Shown: piece after piece, positions 24,397 through 37,058 of the stretch
Numbering within the stretch: position 1 is the first letter of the stretch
How the letters are laid out: each line of letters begins with the position of its first letter
Assembly (NCBI GenBank): GCA_023105745.1
Contig: JALGQZ010000013.1
Span: 7,366,105 to 7,430,104 of the forward strand
From: Austropuccinia psidii
Taxonomy: Eukaryota > Basidiomycota > Pucciniomycetes > Pucciniales > Sphaerophragmiaceae
Direction: 5' to 3'
DNA length: 64,000 nt
Translations under genes and position numbers: made by a program
Notes under the pieces: model-generated
The model's database searches: none
What the model was told of the DNA's origin: nothing
Seen by the model: only the letters and a program-made list of their open reading frames with translations

Positions 24397-25604
24397 ATGA
24401 TGGATCAAAATAGTCTCAGCAAAAGGGCTCCCAAAGATAAACGCTTAAACCATTCATTTTCCAAAAAAAGGAAGTTATGAAGAACAAGGATATCATGAAG
24501 AGATAGAAGAAGGTGAAATTTCTGAAGAAGCTGAAGAGGGTGAAATTGTTGAAGAAGCAGAAGAAGGTGAATTTATTGAAAAAGCTCCAAATAACTTAAA
24601 AATCAAGAGAATTCAAGTCCAAAATCAAAAGAAGTTTCATATTCAGTTTAACAATGATAATTATAGATTCTACCAAGATGAAAAAACCAAAGATTTAGTT
24701 TGTATGATTAAATTCCATTCACTTGAAAAAATCAAAGATCAAAATTCAGTAGCCTTCCAATTATTAAATATAATACAAGATTTTTATTATATGGCACAAA
24801 ACCGTCTACATCAAAAAACTAACAAATTCTTAATTGGTGGGAAAATGAAATGTCTTGGATTTAGAGGTGGATATGATAAAGGAAAAGTGCAGGTAAGTAA
24901 TATTAAATTTTGAATTTAAAAAAACAAAACATTAATTTTTTTCTTTGTTTTTAGGAGTATATACACTACATAAAAAGTGTTTGTCTGAAAGAAAAGTAAA
25001 AGATGAAGAATTATGGAACAAGTTACCAAGTTATAATAGTTTTCTCTCTCATAGATTTTATTTATTCACAAAATATGGTTCTACTAATAATGAACGTTTG
25101 ATGAAACAATGGCAATTACCAAGTTGGGACGACTCTGAATGGAATGATAAAGACAAAATTGAAAATAGAAGATTATTCTCAAATGTATCAATCACTTACA
25201 ATGATTTTCATAACCATGCTCATTGTGACAACGATTCAAACAATCTTACATATGGCTTATTCAGTTACATAGATATCAAAAATGGAAATCCAGTATCACC
25301 ACCAACCAAATGTATAGGTCATAGGTTTTTTTTTCCAGATTACAACTTGAATTTTGAATTTGGATTGAACAATGGTATTATAGAATTAATCTGGCCTTCA
25401 AAAAAGATCTTACATCAAATAACCAAACCTCCTCTTGAAGTATCAACCAACAATACAACGACTCACTTTGGTTGCTCATTTCAAATTTCTAATGAATTAA
25501 TTAAACGGGTGAAGAAACATGAGAGAGAGGGAACGGGAGATTTTGTAGATAAAACAATTGGAAGAGCACAACAATGTGCCAAATATCAAAAAAATTGTAA
25601 TTAG
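24397..25604 (+). pseudogene. TET/JBP-like 2OG-Fe(II) oxygenase, copy B (near-intact, two frame breaks)
   Basis: Predicted DNA-base dioxygenase of the basidiomycete TET/JBP-like family. From ATG 24397 a basic leader runs to an A7 run (24463-24469). There the frame must change to enter an acidic repeat (EEGEISEEAEEGEIVEEAEE), then MIKFHSLEKIKDQNS and LGFRGGYDKGKVQ. A 62-bp intron (24893-24954; GTAAGT...TTTAG) precedes GVYTLHKKC, but the join is one nucleotide out of frame. The double-stranded beta-helix follows: LFSNVSITYNDF, HCD (HxD, 25221-25229), LTYGLFSYI, HRFFFPDYNLNF, a distal His in LHQITKPP and THFGCSFQIS. The expected 2OG-binding Arg (TRLG in relatives I recall) is His here. Closest relative in the window is copy C. 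Both frame breaks are single-nucleotide and may be sequencing errors. Confidence 0.7.
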
Positions 25605-26660
25605 TATTTGACAAATAGGATCTTGTTTTCACTGTCATTTATCTCACAGAAATCTGAAATATTTTCACAAAAAAATAACGCTCAAACTCACATTGTGGAT
25701 TATTATTCATATTAAAATCAATTATTACTCATTTTTGAATGTAGTATTATATATTCATAATTTAAATTGGTATTTTTGTATTAATTATGAGGTTTGGGAA
25801 ATTCTTAATATATCTTGTGGTAATAATTTTGGATGTTTGACTTTGCATCAATTTAAAAAATCCATATGCAATGGATTTATTTACAAATGTAAACATTATC
25901 TTTTCAAGTTGAAGTACTATTAAACTACTAGTTCAGTAATAAAGTGTACTTTTCATATCAACTAATTGTACATGTTCAGAAACATGAATAGAAAAATTCA
26001 ATTATATAAAACTTTCAAATTTCTTTCAAGTAGAATTCTTAATGGAAAGAATCTCTTATGTCATTTATGAATTGTACTATAATACAAAGTTTCATTTTGA
26101 GGTTGAATGCTCTTAAAATCAAGGTGGTCCACAAAAGGTATGGTTGAAAATTGAGATGAATTTCACTTAATGAATAAGTAATACTATATTATGAAAATAT
26201 AATCAGAAGAATAGTTCTAAAGGCTAATGATATTATGTTTGACTAATAGTTTCCACAAATACATTTTAACTGACCCCAAATGTTTATATAGTATAGAAAG
26301 GTCAAGTTTCAAATTTATATTCATCATATTCTCTGCTATTTGTGCTCACTAGTAAGATATGATTGTGTAATTTATTGTCCAACAATCTTGAAACTTGCAT
26401 GTAATATGAATAGTGTGAAAGAAGTTTAATATTTAAATTTGAAAACTATCATATTGTATTAAATCTCAATTAAAAGGAGGAATTTCTTACTATCTTAAGA
26501 TTATTGTAATAGAATGATGATCAAGTAGTATAATTCAAGACCTGAGGAGAACTCACAAACATAATGTATTTTAAGCGGTGGGGAAAGTTGGAGATGGCCA
26601 ATAAGAGTAAGGATTGAAAAATGGCAATTGCAAAATAGTTATTAAAAACATGATAAATTT
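25605..26660. other. Intergenic, no gene seen
   Basis: AT-rich. A short plus ORF (25693-25923) is rich in Tyr, Asn, Ile and Lys and looks like chance translation. Confidence 0.4.
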
Positions 26661-26664
26661 AAAA

Positions 26665-29600
26665 CTAAGTCAAACAAGATCTTTGACTAGGAGGAAGAAG
26701 TGATGTCACTGTTGCTTGAGCTTCCCATTGATTTAAGAAATCGCTGGTGATATATTGTGCTAGTTGATGCCGGGAGGGGGGACGAACAAGTTGAACATCA
26801 CTAATTGGATTCATGCCTTTAGAAAAAAACGAGTTGAGGTGAAAAGATAGATTTTTCCAGACAGGCTCGTCTGGAGGTGATGGCTGAACAAGCTGATGAG
26901 ATATGTTAAAAGAACATAATATAAGCATAGCATTGGAGATAGAAAAATGGCGATGATCTTTGTGAGCAGTGAATAAACCCTTAACACCTAATATTAAGAA
27001 ATAAACAAATGGAAGAAAATTATGCCGACTACAATATTCACTCAATTTCTTTTTAGCTTGGTCCAATTGTGATGCTTTGAGGTCTGTGGTTAATGATTAA
27101 TGAGGAAATTTCATCTCTTCCAAGATGTTGATTCTTTGTATTTTTGGGACGTTTACGTTGTTCTGATCGGTTGGGAGGGGAAAGTTCCTCTATGTTTGCC
27201 TGTGCTTTGAAAATGATGTATGAAATCATAACATCCAAAATTAAATTTTGAAACGACTTGAGTTGTTGATCAGAATTAGCACCCAAATTCTGTTCAGTGT
27301 CTATATTGCTAATAGATGGGTTTGGATTTGGGGGGATGGTTGACATAAGCTCCATTGGTGGAATAGAAGGTCGCTTCAATCCTTCAAAGTATGTAAGCAT
27401 ATCCAAATAAGCATGTACCTTTCCAGGAGTGGTTGGAGCTGTCATGGGGGGTTTAGGGATACAAAATTCATCCATTGTTGCAGATATAGATGCAGCAATG
27501 AGTTTTGCCCAAGCGATGATGGTGAAGTGGCGTGGTTGGGCCATATAAATGAGATGACAAACAAAAATTGTTTCAGGGTGCTTTTCATTATGAAGGTGGG
27601 GCTCCAGAGAAAAAGGAATAGATATACTTGGTTCAGGTGATGTAATGTCATCATATATTTGCATGTTGAAAATTTGAGGGGAGACATAAAATTCAGCTTT
27701 GGTGGCATTCAAAAATGGTGAGCCTGTTCAGAAATAGGATAAGCTTTAATATTTTGTAATGACTAATTATTATAAGGCAACTAACTATGATCACTTAGTT
27801 CGTCAATCCATTTGGTATATGAAGATGAGCATTGGTTGAAGTCAAAATTCCCTTGTGCAGGTTTTTCACAACCCAAAGATTGAAGACACCATTTAACCAA
27901 AGAGTTGATTGCTTCAAACGTGGTTTGATATTTGGCTTGAGTTGGTCGTCCTGAATTAAACATTTGGAAAATTTTATAAAATTGAGGACAAAATTCATTG
28001 GAAAAGATGGAAAATTCAACATTGGGGGGAGAGGCTGGTTGGGAAATGGGAGATTGTTGAGTCTCTTCCAATGTGGGAGGATTTTGAGTCTGACAATCAA
28101 CTTCTTGATTGAGATTATTGAGACCTGGTGTTGGGGCATGTAATGGAGGCGATGAACTTGATTCCATTGATTGAGGAGGAACATCATCACATGACGGGGG
28201 TGGTGGTTCAATTGAGGTATCATGTGGGGATGAACGGACACAAGGAGTATGTGCATTTTGTGGTGTTGAAATAGTGGACTGGACTTCCTGGGTGTTAGTT
28301 GTAAAATTAATTCCTCCTGCTGAAATAATTGGAGAGACCTGATGAACATCTGCTCTTGAATGGATAGATGTCTCATTTGAAATACGTAAATTTGATGAGC
28401 TCTCACAAATGTTGCTGTGGTCACTTTGTTCAGAAGGGTTGTGACATGGGCTTTCTGTATTGGGGTTCTCTTGATGAGTTTTTTCTTCCTCAGAGAATAT
28501 TGGTGGGAAATCAGACCCATGAGATTGGGAAACCATTAAAGTAGGTGAATGACGAGGAGTATCAGGGGATGGAAGGTAATTGGGATGTGCTTGCAATAAC
28601 AATTGAGGATTGATAGATTGGGGTGGGCTGGAAACAATGGGGACAAAAGGTGTATTTGTGGGAGGAATCATGGAGACAACCTGTTGGGTATTATTAATAG
28701 TGACAGATTGTTGCATGAAACGACAAATATTTGGTGGTGGTTTATTTTGAATTTTCCTTTTTTTCTTGTGATTTCCATCAGGAACAACCTCCTCTGGAAG
28801 GGATGATTGGGATGAGCGTATGGAAGGAACTTCTCTCTCAATAACTTCAACATTGCCATCTACGAGACCGATTGATTGTGATGAAGACAATTCTACAATA
28901 AGGGAGATCAAATTAATACAAAATTGAGGAAAGAAATGAAGAATAATAATTACCATGTTCTTTTTGAGAAATCAATGTAAGGCCCTTTTTCAAATAATCC
29001 TTAATCTCAATTGATACAGGATTCTTTTCAGCTTCAGAAAGGCCATTATTGAGGATTTTCTTGATACGGTGGTGGTTGAGAGAAAATTCTTCACGAGAGA
29101 GGCGAGTTAGCTCAGAAGATAGAATTGGTGAGATGGATTGTACTTGAGTGGGTGGGTTATTCATGTTGAATTCTATGAATGAGGGTGGTGGAAGGGTTCG
29201 TGGAGTATTTGGGTGTGGATTACACAAACTCATGTTTGGTGTGTTTGTGATATCTAATATTTTGGGTAAAAATATAATATTAAAATTTGTTGAGGATGAG
29301 ATTACGTGGGGAAGAAAGAATTTACCAAGTTGAAAGGGGGTTCTATTTATGTTGTTTGGTGGGGGCAGGGAAAGATGTGAGGATGACTAATGGGAGCTGG
29401 TGGGACTAGATTGGGAGAATTGAGGTAGTGAAAAAGATCGTAACATTACTGGGGTTCAGTGCTTTGCTTTGGGGTGGACAATGAATTGATGGATGAATGG
29501 GATGGTGCCTCATTTTGATAAGATAAAGATGAATTAAAATCCGTGTTATTTGAAAAAGCCCTATGAAACATTTCATCAAATGACATATCGGAATCAGGTG

Positions 29601-29676
29601 GTTGGGGTGGATTCATAGTATTGGGTATTATATTGGGAGAGGAGGGATTTAAATGGCCAACAGAAGATAAAAACAT
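26665..29676 (-). pseudogene. Family Z gene, long copy, broken by a 7-bp tandem duplication
   Basis: Unrecognised multicopy protein. Candidate starts are 29676 or 29233. The exon ending LTLISQKEHGN is followed by an intron with GTAATT...TTGTAG (about 28891-28953), then a Pro/Ser/Gln-rich exon (28890 to about 27786; basic patch NHKKKRKIQNKPPP, possibly a nuclear signal). A second intron (about 27728-27785) joins DELSDHS to FLNATKAEFYVSP. The C-terminal part is more hydrophobic and ordered-looking (FTIIAWAKLIAASI, FEGLKRPSIPPMELM, FLPFVYFLILGVKGL) and ends QWEAQATVTSLLPP. The heptamer TTAATGA is duplicated at 27090-27103. Removing one copy restores DEISSLTTDLKASQLDQ. The tail matches positions 1-120. 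It faces away from the Plavaka transposase, with the palindrome array between them. Confidence 0.6.
27090..27103. repeat. 7-bp tandem duplication causing a frameshift
   Basis: TTAATGATTAATGA: the heptamer occurs exactly twice and shifts the minus-strand reading frame of the family Z gene by one. Confidence 0.85.
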
Positions 29677-29944
29677 AGGAACTTAGGGAAAACACCAGAA
29701 AAACAGCTCTATTTATATTGCAGGTCCCAATGAAATGAAGTGGGGCTGTAGCCCATAGAAATAGAGCAGAAATGAGTTTTGTGGTTTCAATCAAAAGAAA
29801 GCTGCAGATCCTCTACACATAAAACACAATTACACATTTAGGGAAGGATTAAGTGTCAGGAAATGTGTATATTTAGAATAATCCTTCAATTACATGGGTG
29901 ATTAGATTGGAGGGTACAGTCACACCTATAGGTGGGTGAGAGAT

Positions 29945-32900
29945 TTAGCCCACCAGTAATGATGTACACAGGTGGTAAAATTATGACTGCCGGTCATACT
30001 TTCTACCACTTGCCAACCAATTATGGCTGTAATTGGTTTGTCTCTTGGGAATTTCATAAGACCCATTCAGATACAGAAAAACCTGTATCTGAATGAGGTC
30101 CAGAGAAAATACAGCTTTGGCTGTGATTGTACACAGGTGGTCTGATTATGACCGCCGGTCATAATTTGTACCACTTGCAAACCAATTACGGCCGTAATTG
30201 GTTTGTCTCTTGGGAATTTCATCAGACCCATTCAGATACAGAAAAAACTGTATCTGAATGAGGTCCAGAGACAATACAGGTGGTCAAATTATGACCGGCG
30301 GTCATAATTTGGATCCACTTGCAAACAAATTACGGCCGTAATTAGTTTGTACCACTTGCAAAGCAATTACAGCTGTAATTGGTTTGTCTCCTTGAAGTCT
30401 AGTCAGACCCATTCAGATACAGAAAAAACTGTATCTGAATGAGGTCCAGAGAGAATACAGCTTTGGATGTAATCATATACAGGTGGTCAAATTATGACTG
30501 CCAGTCATAATTTGGATTCACTTGCAAACCAATTACGGCTGTAATTAGTTTGTACCACTTGCAAACCAATTACAGCCATAATTGGTTTGTCTCCTTGAAA
30601 TCCAATCAGACCCATTCAGATACAGAAAAAACTGTATCTGAATGAGGTCCAGAGACAATACAGCTTTGGATGTAATCATATACAGGTGGGCAAATTATGA
30701 CTGCCGCTCATAATTTGGATCCACTTGCAAACCAATTACAACTGTAATTAGTTTGTACCACTTGCAAACCAATTACAGCCGTAATTGGTTTGTCTCCTTG
30801 AAATCCCATCAGACCCATTCAGATACAGAAAAAACTGTATCTGAATGAGGTCCAGAGACAATACAGCTTTGGCTGTAATCATACACAGGTGGTCAAATTA
30901 TGACCGGCAGTCACAATTTGGATCCACTTGCAAACCAATTACGGCCGTAATTGGTTTGTCTCTTGGGAATTTTATCAGACCCATTCAGATACATAAAACT
31001 GTATCTGAATGAGGTCCAGAGACAATAAAGCTTTGGCTGTAATCATACACAGGTGGTCAACCTATGACCGGCGGTCATAATTTGGAACTACTTGCAAACC
31101 CATTATGGCCATAATTGGTTTGTCTCCTGGAAATTTAATCAGACCCATTCAGATACAGAAAAAACTGTATCTGAATGAGGTCCAGAGAGAATACAGCTTC
31201 AGCTGTAATCATATATAGGTGGTCAAATTATGATAGCCGGTCATAATTTGTACCACTTGCAAACCAATTACGGCCGTAATTGGTTGGTCTCCTTGAAATC
31301 CAATCAGACCCATTCAGATACAGAAAAACTGTATCTGAATGAGGTCCAGTCAGAATACAGCTTTGGCTGTAATAATACACAGGTGGTCAACTTATGACCG
31401 GCGGTCATATTTTGGATCGACTTGCAAACCAATTACGGCCGTAATTGGTTTGTCTCCTGGAAATTTAATCAGACCCAATCAGATACAGAAATAACTGTAT
31501 CTGAATGAGGTCCAGAGAGAATACAGCTTTGGCTGTAATCATATATAGGTGGTCAAATTATGAACGCCGGTCATAATTTGTACCACTTGCAAACCAATTA
31601 CGGCCGTAATTGGTTGGTCTCCTTGAAATCCAATCAGTCCCATTTAGATACAGTAAAAACTGTATCTGAATGAGGTCCAGTCAGAATACAGCTCTGGCTG
31701 TAATCATACACAGGTGGTCAAATTATGACCACCGGTCATAATTTGTAACACTTGCAGCCCAATTACGGCCATAATTTGTTTGTGTCCTTGAAATCCAATC
31801 AGACCCATTCAGATACAGACAAAACTGTATCTGAATGAGGTCGAGAGACAATACAGCTTTGGATGTAATCATATACAGGTGGTCAAATTATGACTGCCAT
31901 TCATAATTTGGATCCACTTGCAAACCAATTATGGCTGTAATTAGTTTGTACCACTTACAAACCAATTACGGCCTTAATTGGTTTGTCTCCTTGAAATCCA
32001 ATCAGACCCATTCAGATACAGAAAAAACTGTATCTGAATGAGGTCCAGAGACAATACAGTTTTGGCTGTAATCATATACAGCTGGTCAAATTATGACCCG
32101 CGGTCATAATTTGTACCGCTTGCAACCCAATTACGGCCATCATTGGGTTGTCTCCTTGAAATCCCATCAGATCCATTCAGATACAGAAAAAACTGTATCT
32201 GAATGAGGTCCAGAGAAAATACAGCTTTGGCTGTAATCATATATAGGTGGACAAATTATGACAGCTGGTCATAATTTGTCCCACTTGCAAACCAATTACG
32301 GCCATAATTGGTTTGTCTCTTGGGAATTTCATCAGACCCATTCAGATACAGAAAAAACTGTATCTGAATGAGGTCCAGAGACAATAAAGCTTTGGCTGTA
32401 ATCATACACAGGTGGTCAAATTATGACCGGCGGTCATAATTTGGATCTACTTGCAAACCAACTACGGCCGTAATTGGTTTGTCTCCTTGAAATTCAATCA
32501 GACCCATTCAGATACAGAAAAAACTGTATCTGAATAAGGTCCAGTCAGAATACAGCTTTGGCTGTAATCAGATATAGGTGGTCAAATTATGACTGCCAGT
32601 CATAATTTGGATCCACTTGCAAACAAATTACGGCCGTAATTAGTTTGTACCACTTGCAAACCAATTATGGCCGTAATTGGTTTGTCCCCTTGAAATCAAA
32701 TCAGACCCATTCAGATACAGAAAAAACTGTATCTGAATGAGGTCCAGAGACAATACACCTTTGGCTGTAATCATATACAGCTGGTCAAAGTATGACCGGC
32801 GGTCATAATTTGTACCACTTGCAGCCCAATTATGGCCGTAATTGGTTTGTCTCCTTGAAATCCCATCAGAACCATTCAGACACAGAAAAAACTGTATCTG

Positions 32901-33075
32901 AATGAGGTCCAGGCACAATACAGCTTTGGCTGTAATTGTACACAGGTGGTCAAATTATGACCGCCGGTCATAATTTGTACCACTTGCCATCCAATTACGG
33001 CCGTAATTGGTCTGTCTCTTGGGAATTTCATCAGACTCACTCAGATACAGAAAAACCTGTATCGGAATGAAGTCT
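29945..33075. repeat. Palindrome array, ~18 units of 165 or 203 bp
   Basis: Each unit has four inverted repeats in fixed order: (a) TTATGACCGCCGGTCATAA; (b) CAAACCAATTACGG followed by its exact complement (perfect 28 bp at 30178-30205); (c) CATTCAGATACAG, A6, CTGTATCTGAATG (30229-30260); (d) TACAGC-TTTG-GCTGTA. Starts of (c) fall at 30064, 30229, 30410, 30613, 30816, 30982, 31146, 31311, 31476, 31641, 31806, 32009, 32174, 32339, 32505, 32708, 32873 and ~33038. Spacings are 164-166 or 203 bp, with one of 181. The extra 38 bp is a second (b)-type palindrome plus its spacer. The array ends ~160 bp before the transposase ATG. A related inverted array sits in the same relative place upstream of Plavaka copy C. 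It is probably the subterminal or promoter repeat region of the element. Confidence 0.9.
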
Positions 33076-33232
33076 ATAGGGGCATAATTGGCTCCTATGT
33101 TTGCAAAATCAAAGATGCTCAAATATAACTAAAGCTATGCTTGTGTCCACTTTGCCCCCAAAACATTCCTCATAACCGCCCTACTCCATATCAATTTCTG
33201 GGCCCTTTTTTGCTCATTCCCCACAAATTTTC

Positions 33233-35822
33233 ATGGTGCAAAAAATGGGTCGCCCCAAAAAAGTTTGCACTTGTCACGAGCTTGGCTGTCACAATCAATA
33301 TTATGAAGATTTGAACAATATTGTTCAGCATGGAAGATGTATGTCTGACCCAGTGTGGAAGACACATCAATTGGAACTACTCAAACTCAGGAGACCCCAG
33401 CCTTTGGTTGATCAGATGGTTTTAGCCCAAAATATTGAAAATGTAAGTACTCTTCCCCTCATTCATTTCAATTATTCAACATTACTTCAATCTAATTTTC
33501 CACAATCGTTTGGCACAGCCAACACAGAAAACCCATGAATGCTCTCAAATTGAACAGATAAGTTGTCAGAATAATGAAAGAAATTTACTTTTTGATACCA
33601 AAAAATATGAAAACAAGACCTTTAAATTTATTGACTCTCATTCTCTTAAAGTTTTGTTTCAAGCTTCAAGCCTATACCTCAAGAATGGAATGTCCAGAGA
33701 TAGTATCAAAGAATTTCTTCTATCAGAAAGGGAAAAGATAACTAGCCTTGGAGAGAAATTCAATTTTGATTGATTATCCATTGCTAAAGAAATTCCACTT
33801 TCAATTGAAACTATTTTGGTTCAGCTGGGCATATCCATGGACTTTGAAAAAAAGATTTGCTGTCCAGAATGCTTCAGTTTGTATGATCTGACTGCAATGG
33901 GGCACATCAACAAACAGTGTACATCCAAATTTATTCAACCTTTTCCTTCCTCCATTGTCAAATTAGGATCTCTTGCAAGAAAAGAATGTGGTTCTATTTT
34001 ATTTAAAACTGATGACAAGAATGATACTTCACTTCAAAAACCAATCTGTACCTTTACATACCAGTCCTTGCAACAATGGTTGGCCTCCCATATGTGAATT
34101 CCTGGCTTTGAAAAGCTATTAAATGCTCACAATACCCATAACTCTCAAACAGACCCTAAAGTTATTTCTGATATTTGGCATAGCAAAATTTGCAACACAT
34201 TCAAATCTTCCGCAAGTAGTAAACAAGCATTCATAAGTAGACCAGGTAATTTGATATTTAGCTTATATGTAGATTGGTTCAATCCATTCAGTAACAAAGG
34301 GGCTGCAAAATCCATCTCAATTGGGTCAATTCTTCTCACTTGTTTGAATCTTCTTCCAAGTGAACGTCACAAAGAGAAGAACATGTTTTTGTATGCAATA
34401 ATTCTGGGTCCCAAAGAGCCATCTCTTGATCAAATGAATTCAATCTCGGAGCCTCTTGTGATTGAGCTTCAAATGTTATGGAATGGTATTTGGTTTTCCA
34501 ATACCCACGACTTTCCACAGGATAGACTTATTAGAGTGGCTTTATTACCTTTAATAGCAGATCTTCCTGCTCTATGTAACGTGGCTGGATTTGCCTCTCA
34601 TTCGGCCAATCAATTTTGCTCCTTTTGTAATATTACAAGGGTTGACATCAATGAAATAGATATTTCAAAATTTGAAACAAGCACACATGAAAATCATATT
34701 TCCAAGGCAAATGAATGGCTCCAACTTCAAACCAAAAAGGAACAAGATGAATTTGTAAAATCACATGGTGTCCGGTGGAGTATTCTAAATAAGCTAGATT
34801 ACTGGAGACCAATTGACTTTTGTGGCATAGATATTATGCATTGTTTGATTTTAGGGGATATCAAAGACTATTGCATATCATTCCTCAAGGTGGGGTTGGC
34901 TGGTCACGAGTTAGAGCTTCAAAGGAAAAAGCAAAGTTTTTTGGCACCCTCAAATCCATCCAAATATCCTTTTTGTTTATTGGGGTGACCAAGAAAAAGG
35001 AAAAATGAAGATGACAATGATTCTGAAAAAACAAGTAGACCCAAGAAACAAAACCTTACAAGAGCTAATCTTGCCCGCATTCAACCTCGTAAATCCCAAA
35101 GGCACAAAGGCTCTAGTGAAGCCTCCAGGACCAAAAGTGATCAAACTGCAAAAAGCAACAGAACTTCAAACTCCAGGTATTCCCTTAGATCCCAGAAAAC
35201 CACTTCTACAGTACTCAACTTATTACCTTTTACACATGGTAGTGATTCATTGGTTCCTTCTGATTTATCTTCTGATGATAATCAGGATTTAAATCCAATG
35301 GGGGATGAAACTCCAAGATTAAAAAAAGACGAATTAGAGGTACTTCAAAAAGTAATCAATCAAACAAAAGTCCCATCATGGTTTTCTTGTCTACCCAGAA
35401 AATTTGGTTTCAAAAACTTTCAGACACTCAAAGCAGCGGAGTGGCAAATCTTGATGACATTGTATTTACCATTGGCACTTGTACCACTATGGAGTTCACA
35501 AATACCTCACAGGGAGGAAAGGGTAAAATGCCCAGGGAACTACCTCCATAAGGATCTTCTACTCAAATCACTAATTTCATTAGTTACATCAACAAACATT
35601 CATGAAGAAGACCTGGATAGGATTGAAAGTACTACAAAGATCTATCGTCAAACACTTTGTTTGGGTTGGTCAATGATAAACTCCAAACTTAATCTACACC
35701 TAACACAACATTTACCAAAGGTTATCAAGGAGCTAGGGCCACCAAGAAGCTTAGCTGTGTGGGCATATGAAAGAATGAACCGTATATTTGGGGACATACC
35801 ACGGAATAATAAGCCATGTTGA
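33233..35822 (+). pseudogene. Plavaka-type (CACTA/Tnp2-like) transposase, copy A
   Basis: DDE-type transposase of the basidiomycete Plavaka group. Exon 1 (33233-33442) carries the N-terminal Cys motif CTCHELGC. A 76-bp intron (33443-33518; GTAAGT...GCACAG) leads to exon 2 (33519-35822), open in one frame except for TGA at 33771, 34095 and 34986. Hallmarks in order: LYVDWFNPFSNKGAAKS (about 34264-34314), GSILLTCLNLLPSERHKEKN, FLYAIILGPKEPSLDQMN (34387-34440), RVALLPLIADLPA, CSFCNITRV, DIMHCLILGDIKDYC (about 34828-34872), EWQILMTLYLPLALVPLW, LHLTQHLPKVIKELGPPRS and WAYERMNRIFGDI. In copy C the stop positions read Gly, Trp and Cys, so each is a recent substitution. There are no frameshifts over 2.3 kb, so this is the youngest copy here. 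Its promoter is presumably within or next to the array. Confidence 0.85.
33443..33518 (+). other. Intron in Plavaka copy A
   Basis: GTAAGT donor after codon AAT, GCACAG acceptor, phase 0. It joins NIEN to PTQKTHECSQ and leaves a single long frame downstream. Confidence 0.7.
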
Positions 35823-36548
35823 GTTTGAATTATATATCTATATGTCAAAAAATCACCCTCACAATACTTACCCATATATAACCAATTGTAGCTGAGATCT
35901 CCCAAACAATACTGAAAATATGGATATCTAAAGTACAATATCAATGGATCTCCAAATTGCCTAATCTTCAACAAAGAGTTGGTAGGAACAATCCCCTCAT
36001 TTCTCTGCATCAATCAAAAAATATCAGTACCAGTCATACAATTCAATTGCATGATGATATTTTTCAACAGTGGAAACTACTAGTTTCATGATCAAGAGAT
36101 TTAAGGGATGTTGTAAACCTCTTAGAATGCAAAAAGTCAATAATTTTTGAAAAAAAAGGTATTGTAATTTAAAATCACATGTTGAAGACAGTATCATAGA
36201 GTATAGCATTAATAATGCGAAATCATTGGGCCATATTGATAATATTGTCACATTAGTTGGAGGTGATCCTGACATATGGTGGCTAATAATCAAACCTTTC
36301 AAGAAGCTTGAAAATAATGAAATAGAAAAAGACCCTTTCCATCCTTTTCCAGATCTCAATTGTTCTATTCTATTGGACCAGACAGAGGATGCCATAATCA
36401 TCAACTCTCCATCAGTTTTGGGTCATGCTGCATGCCTCAAGAATCCTCCTCGAAGCTTTGGAATCAATCAGGCTACACTCTGCTTGGTATCTCTACATTC
36501 ATCAGTAAGTGATTCAGTGGACTGCCACTCATTATCTCATATATTTTA
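35823..36548 (+). pseudogene. Degraded 3' part of Plavaka copy A
   Basis: After the stop at 35820-35822, similarity to copy C (58400 down to 57900 and 55935 to about 55780) continues. A coding-like piece at 36226-36549 includes VTLVGGDPDIWWLI and DPFHPFPDLNCSILLDQ. Several stops occur between about 35880 and 36130. The sequence near 36310-36330 is the empty site of the LTR insertion seen in copy C. Confidence 0.6.
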
Positions 36549-37058
36549 ACAGTTTCTTACCATTTCCTTTCAAACCTCGCCAGCAATGGATAGGTGATTG
36601 AAGCACCGCACCCCTTTCAGCCTTAGGTTCCCTTATCAATGCTCACTAAATATTTCTTTGGAGGAAAAACAATACTTTTTCCTTTGTTGATATTGTTATA
36701 TGCTATTAAATGAAGTTTTTTTTAGAAAAATTCACTCCAATCCCTTTTAAAAGAGATTTAAATTGTCAATCTACCATATTTAAGCCTCCCAAACATCTTT
36801 CAAGACATAATTTGGCTTTTTGGTGCTGGATAGAACAGGTTTGAACAAATGTTTATATAAACTATCTCTTCTCCACCAAAAATGTCTGTATTTCCACTTC
36901 ACCAAACTGCCTTAAGCTTTCCTGAGCTCTCTCATCCACCAAATTCATTCTCATATGTTGAATCCTTACTCCAACTCTGTTTAACATCCTCAAACTTTCT
37001 TTGATATAATTACCTCATTTTCCTCAATTTAACTCCACTTCTTTAATTTGATATTACA

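Noticed and set aside
32640..32918. Minus-strand ORF inside the palindrome array
   Set aside because: It is a translation of the repeat unit (YGHNW... twice). It reflects repeat periodicity rather than a gene.
29945..33075. Regular repeats considered as a CRISPR array
   Set aside because: Units are long (165 or 203 bp) with no unique spacers, in a eukaryotic context.
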